From Acanthacorydalis orientalis (taxonomy: Eukaryota; Arthropoda; Insecta; Megaloptera; Corydalidae), in contig CM068313.1 of assembly GCA_034766995.1 (NCBI GenBank), forward strand, positions 34,794,996-34,858,995: 64,000 nt of DNA. The letters run 5' to 3'. Below the pieces are notes generated by a model, which was given only the letters and a program-made list of their open reading frames with translations, was not told where the DNA came from and did no database searches. Positions 53,315 to 63,909 of the stretch are shown here, in pieces (position 1 is the first letter of the stretch; every line of letters starts with the position of its first letter). The translations under genes and the position numbers were made by a program.

Positions 53315-53517
53315 TTTTTATAAAATTAAAATTCTTTCATTATAACCTATTTCCACTGTCCAATGACTTCTTTTGCTCTACCACGTGATTGATATGAAGT
53401 TTAAATTATACATAGATAAAAGACTATCTGAAATTACATATATATTTATACATATTATTACCTAAGGCAATAAATAAATAAATAACAAATTATGATTACA
53501 AAATGTTCAAGCATTAC

Positions 53518-53568
<51 letters not shown>

Positions 53569-54079
53569 TACATACACACTGTTGATTATTTTGTAATACA
53601 GCAGAGATTTCTATTTACTTATAGAGAAAATTAAAGTCATGTACAGTTACCATATACACTATTTGATGATATATTTTTATAATAATAAATTCATTAATTA
53701 AAATAATAAATTCATGTCGAAAAAGTATTGTATAAATTATTTAACAAATATAAACATTTTTAAATTACTGTTTAAATGTCCTACTGTAAAAGTATGGTTA
53801 TATTTTTACTAAGAAAATAAACCGAAAACTTGTTTAATTAAACAATTAAATGTGACATATTTATCAAATATTTTTCTTTAAATTTTCATTTAAAATTATT
53901 ATGGGCCTTTACTGCTTCTATTAAACATCTTTTATTAACTTAATGTCTGTATATTGGCATCACTGATTTTGTTTTTTTATGTTAGACGTTAAAATAACTG
54001 CCACTTATATTTGAACTACATGTTTATGTGGATGTTTGATTAATTGTAAAATTGAGTTTTTAAGAAAATTTAATTAAAT
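53315..54079. promoter_or_regulatory. Shared upstream region of MTIF3 and feo
   Basis: 765 bp separate the two divergent start codons, so both 5'UTRs and any bidirectional promoter must lie here. A (TA)n tract sits at 53520-53562. No core promoter motif could be assigned with confidence. Confidence 0.45.
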
Positions 54080-54093
54080 ATGCCGTTCCAACA
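54080..54093 (+). CDS. feo: feo exon 1, 14 coding bases
   Basis: ATG CCG TTC CAA CA, then gtaagt. It joins exon 2 in phase 2 to give MPFQQEEM. A fallback start is the ATG at 54729 in exon 2. Confidence 0.7.
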
Positions 54094-54220
54094 GTAAGTA
54101 ATTATTTATAAATATACTGAATACATAAAGTTAAGTAAATGTGATTTGTATATATATTAAACGATGCCGATATATTTTAAAAAATGTTGACATCAAACTG
54201 AATGATTGTAGTTTATGTGA

Positions 54221-54299
<79 letters not shown>

Positions 54300-57200
54300 T
54301 ATGCACACACACACACATATGTGTGTGTGTAGAAATTATTTATATTTATAACAATTTTAGTTTAATTTTCTACTGTCAAATCAATCAAAAATGACAATGT
54401 GATGTTAGACATAAACATATTAACATATATACTTGTAATTATTCATTTCTTTAAATATATTCTACATAGTTGTGCAATATAGGGTTCAGCTGTATGGTTG
54501 TGTATTTTTGATTTTATTTATTTCATTGAAAATATGAGCAATATATTAATTACTTCCTCATTGAATATTTTACTACGATTTTATTTAACTTATTTCTATA
54601 TAGAAAAAATGTACTATATTAAAACAATAATGAAATATTTACAATACATGATTTGTATTCAACACATAAAGTTACTTTTACATTTATATCAAGTTTTTAT
54701 TTACTTTAAAATATTTTTAAGGGAAGAAATGGTAACAGAGATAAATGATAAGATTAATACAACATTGAAACATTTAATAAGAATATGGGAAGCAATTGGG
54801 TTAAATGAAGAATCAATTCAATTGAAATGTGGTATGTTTCGAAGTAATATTCTGAATTTGTTGAAAGAAATGAGTGATGAAGTGGAAGAAAATAAAACAT
54901 GCCTCGTGAATAACATAACAAAATTGCTAAATATGAAAAAAGTTCTCATTCAAGATTTAAGATTGAATGAACCTGTAGATGATTATGCTGATATTCCATT
55001 ATTTGATCTTGAAAATTTGGTTAAAGAAGATGTAGAAAAGTAAGTAGTAGAGCAAGTAATTTTATAGTTTATATGTTAAATATATATAAATGTATATGTA
55101 TATATATATATATATATATATAGTATTAAATATACAGTTAGTAGAAATTGTCATTTTCAATTGTAGATTTCAGAAAATCGCTGAAAATAGGAAAAAAAAA
55201 ATATTAAAACTCATAAAACAAGAAAAAGAGTTATGTGAGTCTCTTGGTCTTCATCCTCAAGGTTTAGAAATTTCACCTTTGCCTTCTGAGCAAGAAGTGC
55301 ATGAATATAAAATGCGAATAGATCATTTGGATCAAAAAAAATTTGAATTATTAGAACTATATTTAAGTAAAAAATCTGAAATTATACAATTCATAAAAGA
55401 ACTTGGTATTGAGCCTAGTCTTGACTTTGAAAGACAGGTAGTAAGTGAAAATGACAACTTGTTTCATATAACTCCAGTTAATATGACAAAATTAGATCAA
55501 TTTTATCAATCATTAAAAGAAAAATTGGAACAAACTAAAAGTACAGTGGAAGAACTACGTGAAAAAGTGGCAGATCTTTGGGAACAATTAGAAGAAAGTG
55601 CTACAGTTCAAAGTAATTTTTTGCAAAAATATCCCGGTCACAGTCTATCTGTAATGCAAGCATTGCAAGAAGAGATTTTAAGGTGTGAAACTACAAAGCG
55701 TGCTAACATAGAGGTATTTTTTTATATTCATGTATTTCTGTATGTGTGTGTGTATATATATATATTTATATATATATATATATGTATTTTAGATTTTTGT
55801 GGAGAAAATTCGACAAGACATTGTTGAGTGGTGGAATAAGTGTAGATTTAGTCAAGAGCAGCGTGCAGAATTTACACCGTTCAAAAATAACTGTTATACA
55901 GAAGATCTTCTTACATTACATGAAATACAATTAACAAAGTTAAAATCTTATTATGATAACAACAAAAGTATTTTTGATCTAATTAAGAAACGTGAAATGC
56001 TTTGGGAAAAAATGTTAGAATTAGAAGAACGTGCAAATTTAACAGACAGATATAAAAATCGAGGCGGACAACTCTTAAAAGAAGAAAAAGAGAGAAAAGC
56101 TATTTCTAATAAATTACCGCAAGTTGAGCAAGCTTTACTTGATTTGATAGACATTTATGAGGACAAACATGATAAACAATTTTTAATTGATGGAGAAAAT
56201 ATAAAAGATATTATTGCACGGGCATGGGATAATCATAAACAAGACAAACATGTTAAACTTTCAGCAAAAAAACAAGCACGCGAACAGTTGCCTTCGTGTA
56301 GTAAAATTAAAACTATCGGAAGTGTTAGTAAGTCTCGAGTTTTAACCCCTCTTGCAATTTCTACATCGAAGCGTAAACAATGTACTCCACTTATAGTGTC
56401 TGCTAAACGTAGTCGAATTTTAAATGAAAATACGCCAAAATTTTCACATAATATAAAAATCAAAGTTAATGGCTCTACAATTAAAAAACGGGTATTGTAT
56501 TTGTATTTTTCAATGATTTCTTTTTACTTTCATTCTATTTTTTAAGTAGTATTCTTTAGTCATTACTGTGTAAAAAATTAAAAAAACTATATATTAATCC
56601 TTCATATTGTAGTATTTCCAATTTTTTTCTTAAAATATTAAGATATGTTTGATATTTGTTATGACAAATAACAATTTAATAAGTCAGTAGTCAGAAGAAA
56701 ATTTATTAATGTCAACTAATATGGATCAAAACAATATGTGTATTTAAAAAAATGTGTACATATATATATATATACATATGTATATACATGAGTTAATAAC
56801 TTTTGAATATTATTTACTATTTGCTTCCTTTATTGAATATTAAACCAGTTTTAATACTAATAATTTTTATTATGTCTACTAAAATTTAACAGTAGTAATA
56901 ATGAAAAAATATGCTAATAAAATAACTTATTGCATAGACATCTGGAGCTAGAAGAAGATTAAATACAAGTAAAAAAAGGAATAGATCGATTACATCAAAT
57001 GAAAAAACAGTTTCATCTAATATACCAAACTATAATATGTTTGAAGTAAGTGAAGCATTGTTGGTAATGCAAACATTAAGTCAATATATTATTTTATATA
57101 TATATATATATATATAATGTTTATATTTAAATACATACTGTTATTTTTAAAAGGAATATGTGCAACAAAATAGCCATGCAAGAAGTACCCTATATAATCC

Positions 57201-57708
57201 TGAACCAAAAGAAGTTGAAGTACCGCAAGGTACGAATTTATTTACTATGGTTGGTATTTTTTTTATGTGTATAATATAAAATTAATCTTTAATTATTTTT
57301 TTCAGTTTAGCAGCATATTTCTTTAAACATTAGTTTTTCCTGCATGATTCTTCATTCATGTTTTGAGATTTTACATATGAAATATTTTGTAGTTTTATTT
57401 ATTTATTTTTTTAACATTAGATAATTCATTAATATTATTTAGACTAGAAATAACTAATATCTTAAAATTTAATAAAATGTGTGTTTTAAAATTCAGTTTA
57501 GGATTTCTGTTTATATTAATTTTATTTTTAGAATCTTCATAAGCTGGAAAAAACTAAAAAGAATGATACTAATTTCGACAGAGTGTTGAGAACAAAAACT
57601 ATTCAAACCCCACAAGTAACACCTAGTCGAAAAAGATTTACAAGTCCACGATCAGTTAATTCGAAATCTAAAATAATGACAATTACTCGTACTCCATTTT
57701 TAATTTAA
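54080..57708 (+). CDS. feo: Protein regulator of cytokinesis 1 / fascetto (MAP65-Ase1 family)
   Basis: Antiparallel-microtubule bundler of the anaphase spindle midzone, needed for cytokinesis. Exons: 54080-54093, 54722-55039, 55167-55713, 55793-56491, 56938-57045, 57154-about 57249, 57532-57708. Residues 1-300 are a helical, coiled-coil dimerisation rod. The microtubule-binding spectrin-like domain follows, with CRFSQEQRAEFTPF and the family signature YKNRGGQLLKEEKERK (about 380-395). The C-terminal tail is basic and Ser/Thr-Pro rich (TPSRKRFTSPRS), a typical Cdk-regulated tail. Length is about 650 aa against about 620 in human PRC1. The first exon holds only 14 coding bases. The donor of the penultimate exon is ambiguous: the strongest-looking one (CAAG-gtacga, 57229) causes a stop four codons later, whereas ATG-gttggt (57249) keeps the long tail in frame. 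Confidence 0.88.
54225..54291. repeat. (TA)n microsatellite, about 67 bp
   Basis: In feo intron 1. Followed by a (CA)n-(TG)n palindrome at 54307-54330. Confidence 0.95.
54722..55039 (+). CDS. feo: feo exon 2 (start of rod)
   Basis: Contains HLIRIWEAIGLNEESIQLK, the conserved N-terminal PRC1/Ase1 helix. Donor gtaagt, phase 2. Confidence 0.85.
55167..55713 (+). CDS. feo: feo exon 3 (rod)
   Basis: Residues about 111-293. Contains ESLGLHPQGLEISPLPSEQE and the interval 55315-55405 (residues 161-191) that is mirrored in the hairpin at 52116-52300. Donor gtattt, phase 0. Confidence 0.88.
55793..56491 (+). CDS. feo: feo exon 4 (microtubule-binding domain)
   Basis: Residues 294-526. Contains RQDIVEWWNKCRFSQEQR and YKNRGGQLLKEEKERK, followed by a basic Ser/Lys-rich segment. 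Donor gtattg. Confidence 0.9.
56938..57045 (+). CDS. feo: feo exon 5 (basic tail)
   Basis: 36 codons, rich in Arg, Lys, Ser and Thr, ending YNMFE. Acceptor tgcatag, donor gtaagt. Confidence 0.75.
57154..57249 (+). CDS. feo: feo exon 6 (tail, 3' limit uncertain)
   Basis: Starts EYVQQNSHARSTLYNPEP. Ending at 57249 keeps phase 0 into exon 7. Ending at 57229 gives phase 1 and a truncated product ending ESS. Confidence 0.55.
57532..57708 (+). CDS. feo: feo exon 7 (C terminus, stop)
   Basis: 58 codons and TAA. Contains NLHKLEKTKK and the Pro-directed TPSRKRFTSPRS motif, ending TRTPFLI. Confidence 0.65.
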   Translation, partial: NLHKLEKTKKNDTNFDRVLRTKTIQTPQVTPSRKRFTSPRSVNSKSKIMTITRTPFLI

Positions 57709-58953
57709 TATTAAGTTTAAATTTTTTATTTTTCTTGGTACCGTCCAGATTTTTTATGTGGTAAAGAGTTCAACATGTAAATTGAATTGTTTATATAGGT
57801 TATTAATATTTTCTATTATTATTAAGAATATTTTAATATTACGGTGTTTTGTATTAACCAAATTATTATTATTATAGTTTAAAGTTGTTAACAAAATTTT
57901 AATTTATGGTAATAATTACAAATAATGGTTTATATTAGCTTTGCATATATGTACATCATGCTTTGCATTTTTATATTCAATAACATTTAAAAGAATATTT
58001 TATTTTTATGAACATTTTTAGTTTACTTTTTTATTAAACAAGGTACTACAAAAAAATTATTTTCATTTTAACTTTGTTAATGATTACAAATATTTTTTAT
58101 ATGTGATCTCTATCTTTATAAAAAATAAAGATTTATTTCTTTTGTAAATAGCTTGCTGAATATAGAAAATAATGTTAAATTTATCTAGTAATTAATTAAT
58201 ACTTCATGCAATTCTCAAATTAATTCTTTATTATTCTAATATCTCTGATTATATTATTTCAACAAATAAAAGTAAAGTTACAGAAAGGAAGTCAAAATAC
58301 TTTTCAGACTTAAAAAAAAATGTGTCGTTCTTTATGAATAGTTTGTACACTCTAAACTGAATGAATGTAATAAAATATATGTTTATATCCTTTTTGTAAA
58401 TATTACGTTCATATGTCTTCTGACATGAAGATATACAAAGTATTTTTGAAGTACTTAAAAATATGTAGTTTAACATATGAGTACATTACAAACAAATAAA
58501 ATTTGTACAAAATATTAGACTAGTTTTGTAAAACATTTCTTCTAACCCTTCTAAAATAGGCATAAACCCATACACTCTACTTCAAATCAAAATTCTTTTT
58601 TTACAAAGAATCCTAAGATGCAACAATTACATAATTTTAGTATTAAGTTATTTAACGTATATGATAGTTCACTTTTGTAATCATTCTACCTAAGTGAACA
58701 CAGATGCATACATGAGGAATACAAACGTTGGTCGACGAAACTTTTGTCTTTTAAGTTTCATCTAATCTATGGTTAAAATTGTTTATCTAACCTTTATAAC
58801 TTCTATCTGAAACAATGATGTTTGTATTCATCAATTTATCATTTAATATCTATCGTTGATAGATATATTCTTATGGAAAATATTATATTGAAAAATCAAA
58901 CCAAAAAAACTATAATTCGCTTCATATAATGACAACAACAAAAAATACAAAAC
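57709..58953. other. feo 3'UTR and feo-GUF1 spacer
   Basis: AT-rich with no coding exon. An AATAAA at 58124-58129 is a plausible distal feo polyadenylation signal. Confidence 0.5.
58124..58129 (+). terminator. Candidate polyadenylation signal of feo
   Basis: AATAAA about 415 bases after the stop. Nearer T-rich stretches could also serve, so it is not decisive. Confidence 0.35.
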
Positions 58954-58985
58954 ATGAATATATTAAAGAATTGTTGTAGGTTGCA
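58954..58985 (+). CDS. GUF1: GUF1 exon 1 (presequence, inferred)
   Basis: [11 protein letters not shown] in the phase required by exon 2, with donor gtttgt. An alternative donor six bases earlier (gttgca) is also in phase. It was chosen because exon 2 has no in-frame ATG before the GTPase domain. Confidence 0.5.
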
Positions 58986-61930
58986 GTTTGTGTCAAAATT
59001 AAATAATTTTAATTTTTTATTAAGTAAATGGTAATGTATAAATGAATTCTTATTATGAGTAATAAAGTATTATTTTAAATACATGCATAAATTTTTAGGA
59101 ATCGACTTTTTTTTCAATTCAAATTAAATGTATATAGTACTACTGTTATTGAAAATAATGAAGATTTTGATAATGTACCAGTAGAACACATTCGAAATTT
59201 TAGTATAATTGCACACGTAGATCATGGAAAAAGTACATTAGCAGATCGGTTATTAGAACTAACCGGTGCTATTAATCAGGATATTAAAAATAAACAAGTC
59301 TTAGATAAATTACAAGTAGAACGAGAAAGAGGAATTACAGTCAAAGCACAGTCTGCTACACTTAGATATAAATATAAAGGAATAAATTACTTATTAAATT
59401 TAATTGATACACCAGGGCATGTAGATTTTGCAAATGAAGTAAGGGTAATGTTTACTTTAAGGACTTTTGTGATTTTTGATAGATATTTGGTTAGGTTTTT
59501 AGGTCATTATCAGCATGTCAAGGAGTCATTTTATTAGTGGATTCTAATGACGGTGTTCAAGCTCAAACAGTAGCAAATTTTTATTTAGCATTTAGTAAAG
59601 ATCTTGTCATTGTTCCTGTATTAAATAAAATTGATTTAAAAAATGCAGACCCTGAAAAAGTTTGTCAACAATTGAAAACCCTCTTTGATATAGAACCTGC
59701 AAGTGTACTTAAAGTAAGTTCATTTGTATATAAAGTATTAAATATTTTTTTAGGAAGTATTTTAATTAAATAAGGTGAAATTTTTATATTTCAAAATGAA
59801 TATTATTGGATTTCCATTCATTTTAAATCTATATATTAATACATTCCATATAGAATTATGTATTACTTAGTGTATAAGTTGTATATTGGTCAAAACATCT
59901 GATTTATACATTTAATACATTATAAGTAAACCTTTTATAAAAGACAATTTTATCTCATACTAGATTTCAGCAAAAAAAGGAATTGGTATCAAAAATGTTA
60001 TCGAAGCAGTAATTGATCGTTTACCTCCACCATTAGTTAATAGAAATGCACCTTTTAAAGCATTGTTATTTGATAGCTGGTATGATAGATATAAAGGAGT
60101 AATGTCATTAATTTATGTTCATGATGGATGTATAAAAATTGGACAAGAAATAAGTTTCAGACATACATCTAAAAATTATGAAGTAAAAAGTTTAGCTGTA
60201 ATGAAACCACATGAACATCAAGTTAAAAAATTGTAAGTTAATTTGTATTTGTTCACGTATTTTTTTTGCCCTGTATGGAATTAGAAATTTATTAATTTTT
60301 TTATATCAAATCATTGTACATATATGAAATGAATTCAGACAATATTTTTTCAGTGTTTCTTATTTAATATTTGTTTTTGTTTATGAAATACTAATGAGAT
60401 ATGCAACAAAAAGAATAATTATAATTATTATTTTGGTGTTGGAAATATGAATGTTACTGTCTCATTATTTTGTGTGTTAGATTATTGTTAATTTTTTAAA
60501 ATGAAATATTAATAGAGTTGCTGGTCAAGTTGGGTTACTAGGATGCAATATGCGATCTAGTAAAGAAGCATTTATGGGTGATACTATTTATCAACGAGAT
60601 GTGCCAGTTGACCCTCTTCCTGGATTCTATGCAATGCAACCAATGGTGTTTGCAGGCATATATCCATTCGATCAATCTCAACATGTTGCTTTAAGGGGAG
60701 CTATTGAAAAACTGGTTTTAAATGATTCTGCAGTATCGGTAGCAGTTGATTCAAGGTAATATTTGTTTCACTTTTGTTTTAAAACAGAATTTGATTGGAA
60801 ATATATATTATAAACTATCAATTTTAAATATCTTATGAATATTAGCTTTTAGATTTTATGTAACTTTTAAAACAACGGAATGTATAGTTTTAAATTTCAT
60901 TTTATGTTTTTATATTAATAAAATTGCTATTTTTTAGTCCTGCATTAGGTCAGGGTTGGCGATTAGGATTTCTTGGTCTTTTACATCTAGAAGTATTTTG
61001 TCAACGTTTACAACAAGAATTTGGTGCGGATACAATTTTAACAGCACCGTCTGTTACCTATAAAGTAAAATTAAAACCAACTAAGCAAAATCAAAAATTG
61101 GGCATTGACGAAGTATATGTTTCAAATCCAGCATTGTTTCCAGATTCATGCTCAATTGAAGAATGTTTTGAACCAATGGTTATGGGTAAATTTCTAAATG
61201 TTTTATATTTATACAGAGATTGTATATTTTAACTTTTTTTAGGTACTATAATTACTCCTGATAAGTATTTGGGTTCAATAATATCACTTTGCATTGAAAG
61301 ACGAGGAGTACAACAGCAGTCTACAAATATAGACAATGAAAGAGTTATGATACAATTTCTCTTACCGTTATGTGAAATAATAATTGATTTTTATGATCAG
61401 TTAAAATCTTTATCATCAGGATATGCAAGTTTTGATTATGATAATTATGGATATCATCCCAGTAGTTTAGTAAAGGTAAATTACAATTTTATTACTATAT
61501 TCATTAATTTGAGCATTTATGAGTAATTCATTTCAGTTATCCATTTATTTAAATGGTGAAAATGTAGAAGAACTTAGTGCTATTGTTCATAGTAGTAGAG
61601 TAAGAATTACAGGTCGGAGAATGTGTCAAAAATTAAAAGAAATTATTCCAAAGCAGATGATTCAAATTGCTATACAAGCAGCTGTTGGGGGAAAGATAGT
61701 GGCAAGAGAAACATTACAAGCATATCGAAAAGACGTTACTGCTAAATTGGTTAGTGTTATGAATATATTTTTTTTTCTATATTTTTTTGATTGATTATTT
61801 TTAGTATGGAGGTGATGTTACACGCAGGATGAAATTATTAGCAAGACAAGCAGAAGGAAAGAAGAAAATGCGTACTGTAGCAAATATTTCATTGCCTCGT
61901 GAAACATTTATAGATGTTTTGAAAAAATGA
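58954..61930 (+). CDS. GUF1: Mitochondrial elongation factor 4, GUF1/LepA GTPase, 639 aa
   Basis: Translational GTPase that acts on mitochondrial ribosomes to promote fidelity and back-translocation (Drosophila waclaw). Exons: 58954-58985, 59099-59438, 59495-59713, 59964-60232, 60516-60755, 60938-61185, 61243-61475, 61537-61749, 61805-61930. All joins keep frame. GTPase motifs: G1 AHVDHGKST (49-57), G2 RGITVKAQ (88-95), G3 DTPGH (114-118), G4 NKID (168-171), G5 SAK (199-201). LepA-specific C-terminal domain: [15 protein letters not shown] from 599, then KKKMR. The N terminus is Arg/Lys-bearing without acids until the VIENNED linker, as in a mitochondrial presequence. The length matches the family (human 669). 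Exon 1 is inferred. Confidence 0.92.
59099..59438 (+). CDS. GUF1: GUF1 exon 2 (G1-G3)
   Basis: Contains AHVDHGKST and [11 protein letters not shown]. The donor gtaagg was placed directly after Glu124 because that restores the conserved EVxRSL junction. Confidence 0.88.
59495..59713 (+). CDS. GUF1: GUF1 exon 3 (G4)
   Basis: Starts [20 protein letters not shown] after ggttag. Contains NKIDL. The preceding intron is only 56 bp. Confidence 0.85.
59964..60232 (+). CDS. GUF1: GUF1 exon 4 (G5, domain II)
   Basis: ISAKKGIGI, then [11 protein letters not shown], the conserved entry to domain II. Confidence 0.9.
60516..60755 (+). CDS. GUF1: GUF1 exon 5
   Basis: [24 protein letters not shown] and [11 protein letters not shown], all LepA-family signatures. 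Phase 2 at both ends. Confidence 0.9.
60938..61185 (+). CDS. GUF1: GUF1 exon 6
   Basis: [20 protein letters not shown], the hallmark GFRCGFLGLLHM-type motif of LepA, and the EPMVMG entry to the domain V-like part. Confidence 0.92.
61243..61475 (+). CDS. GUF1: GUF1 exon 7
   Basis: [10 protein letters not shown] and [20 protein letters not shown], then [10 protein letters not shown], diagnostic LepA C-terminal motifs. Confidence 0.92.
61537..61749 (+). CDS. GUF1: GUF1 exon 8
   Basis: [34 protein letters not shown] and [16 protein letters not shown]. Confidence 0.92.
61805..61930 (+). CDS. GUF1: GUF1 exon 9 (C terminus, stop)
   Basis: [20 protein letters not shown] to TFIDVLKK and TGA. An AATAAA follows five bases later. 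Confidence 0.92.
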   Translation, partial: YGGDVTRRMKLLARQAEGKKKMRTVANISLPRETFIDVLKK

Positions 61931-62639
61931 AAAAAATAAAGAATAGAAATGTTCTTTCTCTAGTATAGTTTCAAAAATTGTATTTTCTAACTAATAAAAA
62001 TTACATGTTCTTATTTTATATATCAGGTATTTATTGAAATTATATTTACAGTTAAATTAAAAATAAACAATGTACTTACAAAGCAAAAGCAAAATTTTTA
62101 TATTCAGAATTTAACTTAGAAAGTGATATTTAAATATCAATCACTAAATGAGATTCTCTTATATAGTGCCATATAACTGTATTACAGAACTTAGGTAAAT
62201 ATTGATTCTTTTATTAATTAAAAAACATTTTTATTTACAAAGTATACAGAAAAAAAATAAGTTGTGTTCAATACAATTACATATAATAATTGAAGTTGAA
62301 CTAGATTCTTTCTGTATCATATATTTTGTATTCTGAATGTGGTCATTCACAATTATTTGCTGTATTATCAATGGATTATGTCTAGTAATTCTTTAAATGT
62401 CCAAATTATATGTTGGAGTGTATTTATAATTATGGAGTAATATACTCTCAGAGTTATTTTGATATATAAAGTAAATGTAATAACATACTTATAGTAATAA
62501 ACATCACAGTATATACAATCGGTAATATAAATTTCTTTTTTGAAGAAAAAGTCAGGAATAGTTATTGGAAAAACAAATCAAAAACTTTAAATTGTTATTT
62601 TTACAAAATTATTTAAAATATTGTTCTTTCGTATACTTT
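61931..62639. other. Convergent spacer between GUF1 and the EXD1-like gene
   Basis: Holds both 3'UTRs and no coding signal. AATAAA at 61935-61940 and 61993-61998 are candidate GUF1 polyadenylation signals; the second is better spaced. Confidence 0.55.
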
Positions 62640-63692
62640 TTATCTATTTTCCTTCGTTATTAATAATTTAAACTCATCTGATACTTCATTTACTAAACAT
62701 AAATAATGACTTCTACCTGGATTTTCTGTTCTTATTGAATCAAGGTATTTTTTCATGTATTCATAATTTTTTTTATTTAATACTTTGTCCATTTGACTGT
62801 ATAAAGGAATAAGATAAACAGCATTTTCAACAACAATTTTCTTAAGTGCATCTGATATAGGTCTCCTTGACCATTTACCAATATTACTTGATGTATCTAT
62901 TAAATTTATGGATAAATCGAAGTAACACATAAGCAAATTGTTTAAGTTTTTTTGATTTGGGTTAACATCTTTAATATTTTCGTTATTAACATGCATATGA
63001 GCTATATTTACATCAAATATATTTTTTAAATGAATATTATGCTGATGAATTAAACATTCATTTAATTTTTTACAATTATACACTACTTTAATAATATATT
63101 TAGACTGTAATATGTCTTGAAGTTTTGAGTTAAATATATTTGTCCCTATTGATTTTACATCAAAGACATATGCTTGATCCCAAGCAGAAATTACAAGTAA
63201 AGAAATTTTTGCATTTTTGCCAAATTCAGAATTTTTCCCATCAACACTTATAACTTCACATGTACATAAATAGTTAATTGCTTTTTCAAATTCATCATTT
63301 ATTTCATTTAAGATAATATAATTTTTAACCATATTTTTCAATCTGCTCAATTCTGATTGTGAAATTTTACAATTCTTATATTCATCATTTTCATCTTCAG
63401 ATTTTTCTACTTTTTTAAGGGAACTTGTAGTCTCTATAGGAGAATCATATATACTTATTTCTCGTATTTCATTTGGATAAAAATTACATAAACAATTGAT
63501 TGTATTCCCAGTGTCTAAGGATATAACATCGAAAATTGAAAGACGTCCATTATTTTGATTCTGAGAATAAAATTTTCCCACATAAGTATCACCTTCGACT
63601 AATTTCAATAAAATTTTATCTCCTGCACTACATGGCAATTTAGTAGGTATTGTATCATTTTGATATGTTTCTCTTATGGATTGTAATTGTTG
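62640..63692 (-). CDS. EXD1-like main exon
   Basis: 351 codons including stop, opening in phase 0 with QQLQSIRETYQNDT after a ttttag acceptor at 63693-63694. The reading frame is open upstream of the apparent LPCSAGD start, so this exon does not contain the start codon. Confidence 0.78.
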   Translation of the reverse strand, partial: QQLQSIRETYQNDTIPTKLPCSAGDKILLKLVEGDTYVGKFYSQNQNNGRLSIFDVISLDTGNTINCLCNFYPNEIREISIYDSPIETTSSLKKVEKSEDENDEYKNCKISQSELSRLKNMVKNYIILNEINDEFEKAINYLCTCEVISVDGKNSEFGKNAKISLLVISAWDQAYVFDVKSIGTNIFNSKLQDILQSKYIIKVVYNCKKLNECLIHQHNIHLKNIFDVNIAHMHVNNENIKDVNPNQKNLNNLLMCYFDLSINLIDTSSNIGKWSRRPISDALKKIVVENAVYLIPLYSQMDKVLNKKNYEYMKKYLDSIRTENPGRSHYLCLVNEVSDEFKLLITKENR

Positions 63693-63850
63693 CTAAAATA
63701 AATTAAAATGTGTATACAAATTCAATTTCATAGTTTAATAAATGTATTAACTTGAATAAAAGATTAAATAGATTAATAATTGATTTATTTGAATGTATTA
63801 TTTTTAATTCTCATGCATGCTAATTGTTACATTATTATATGTTAAAAGTG

Positions 63851-63909
<59 letters not shown>

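Noticed and set aside
54498..54721. Upstream extension of the feo exon 2 reading frame with an earlier ATG
   Set aside because: The extension is low-complexity intronic sequence ending in a clear 3' splice site. The 14-base first exon at 54080 gives a conventional PRC1-like N terminus.
63636..63638. Start of the EXD1-like protein at LPCSAGD
   Set aside because: The codon is TTG, not ATG, and the frame stays open upstream through a good acceptor into another exon.
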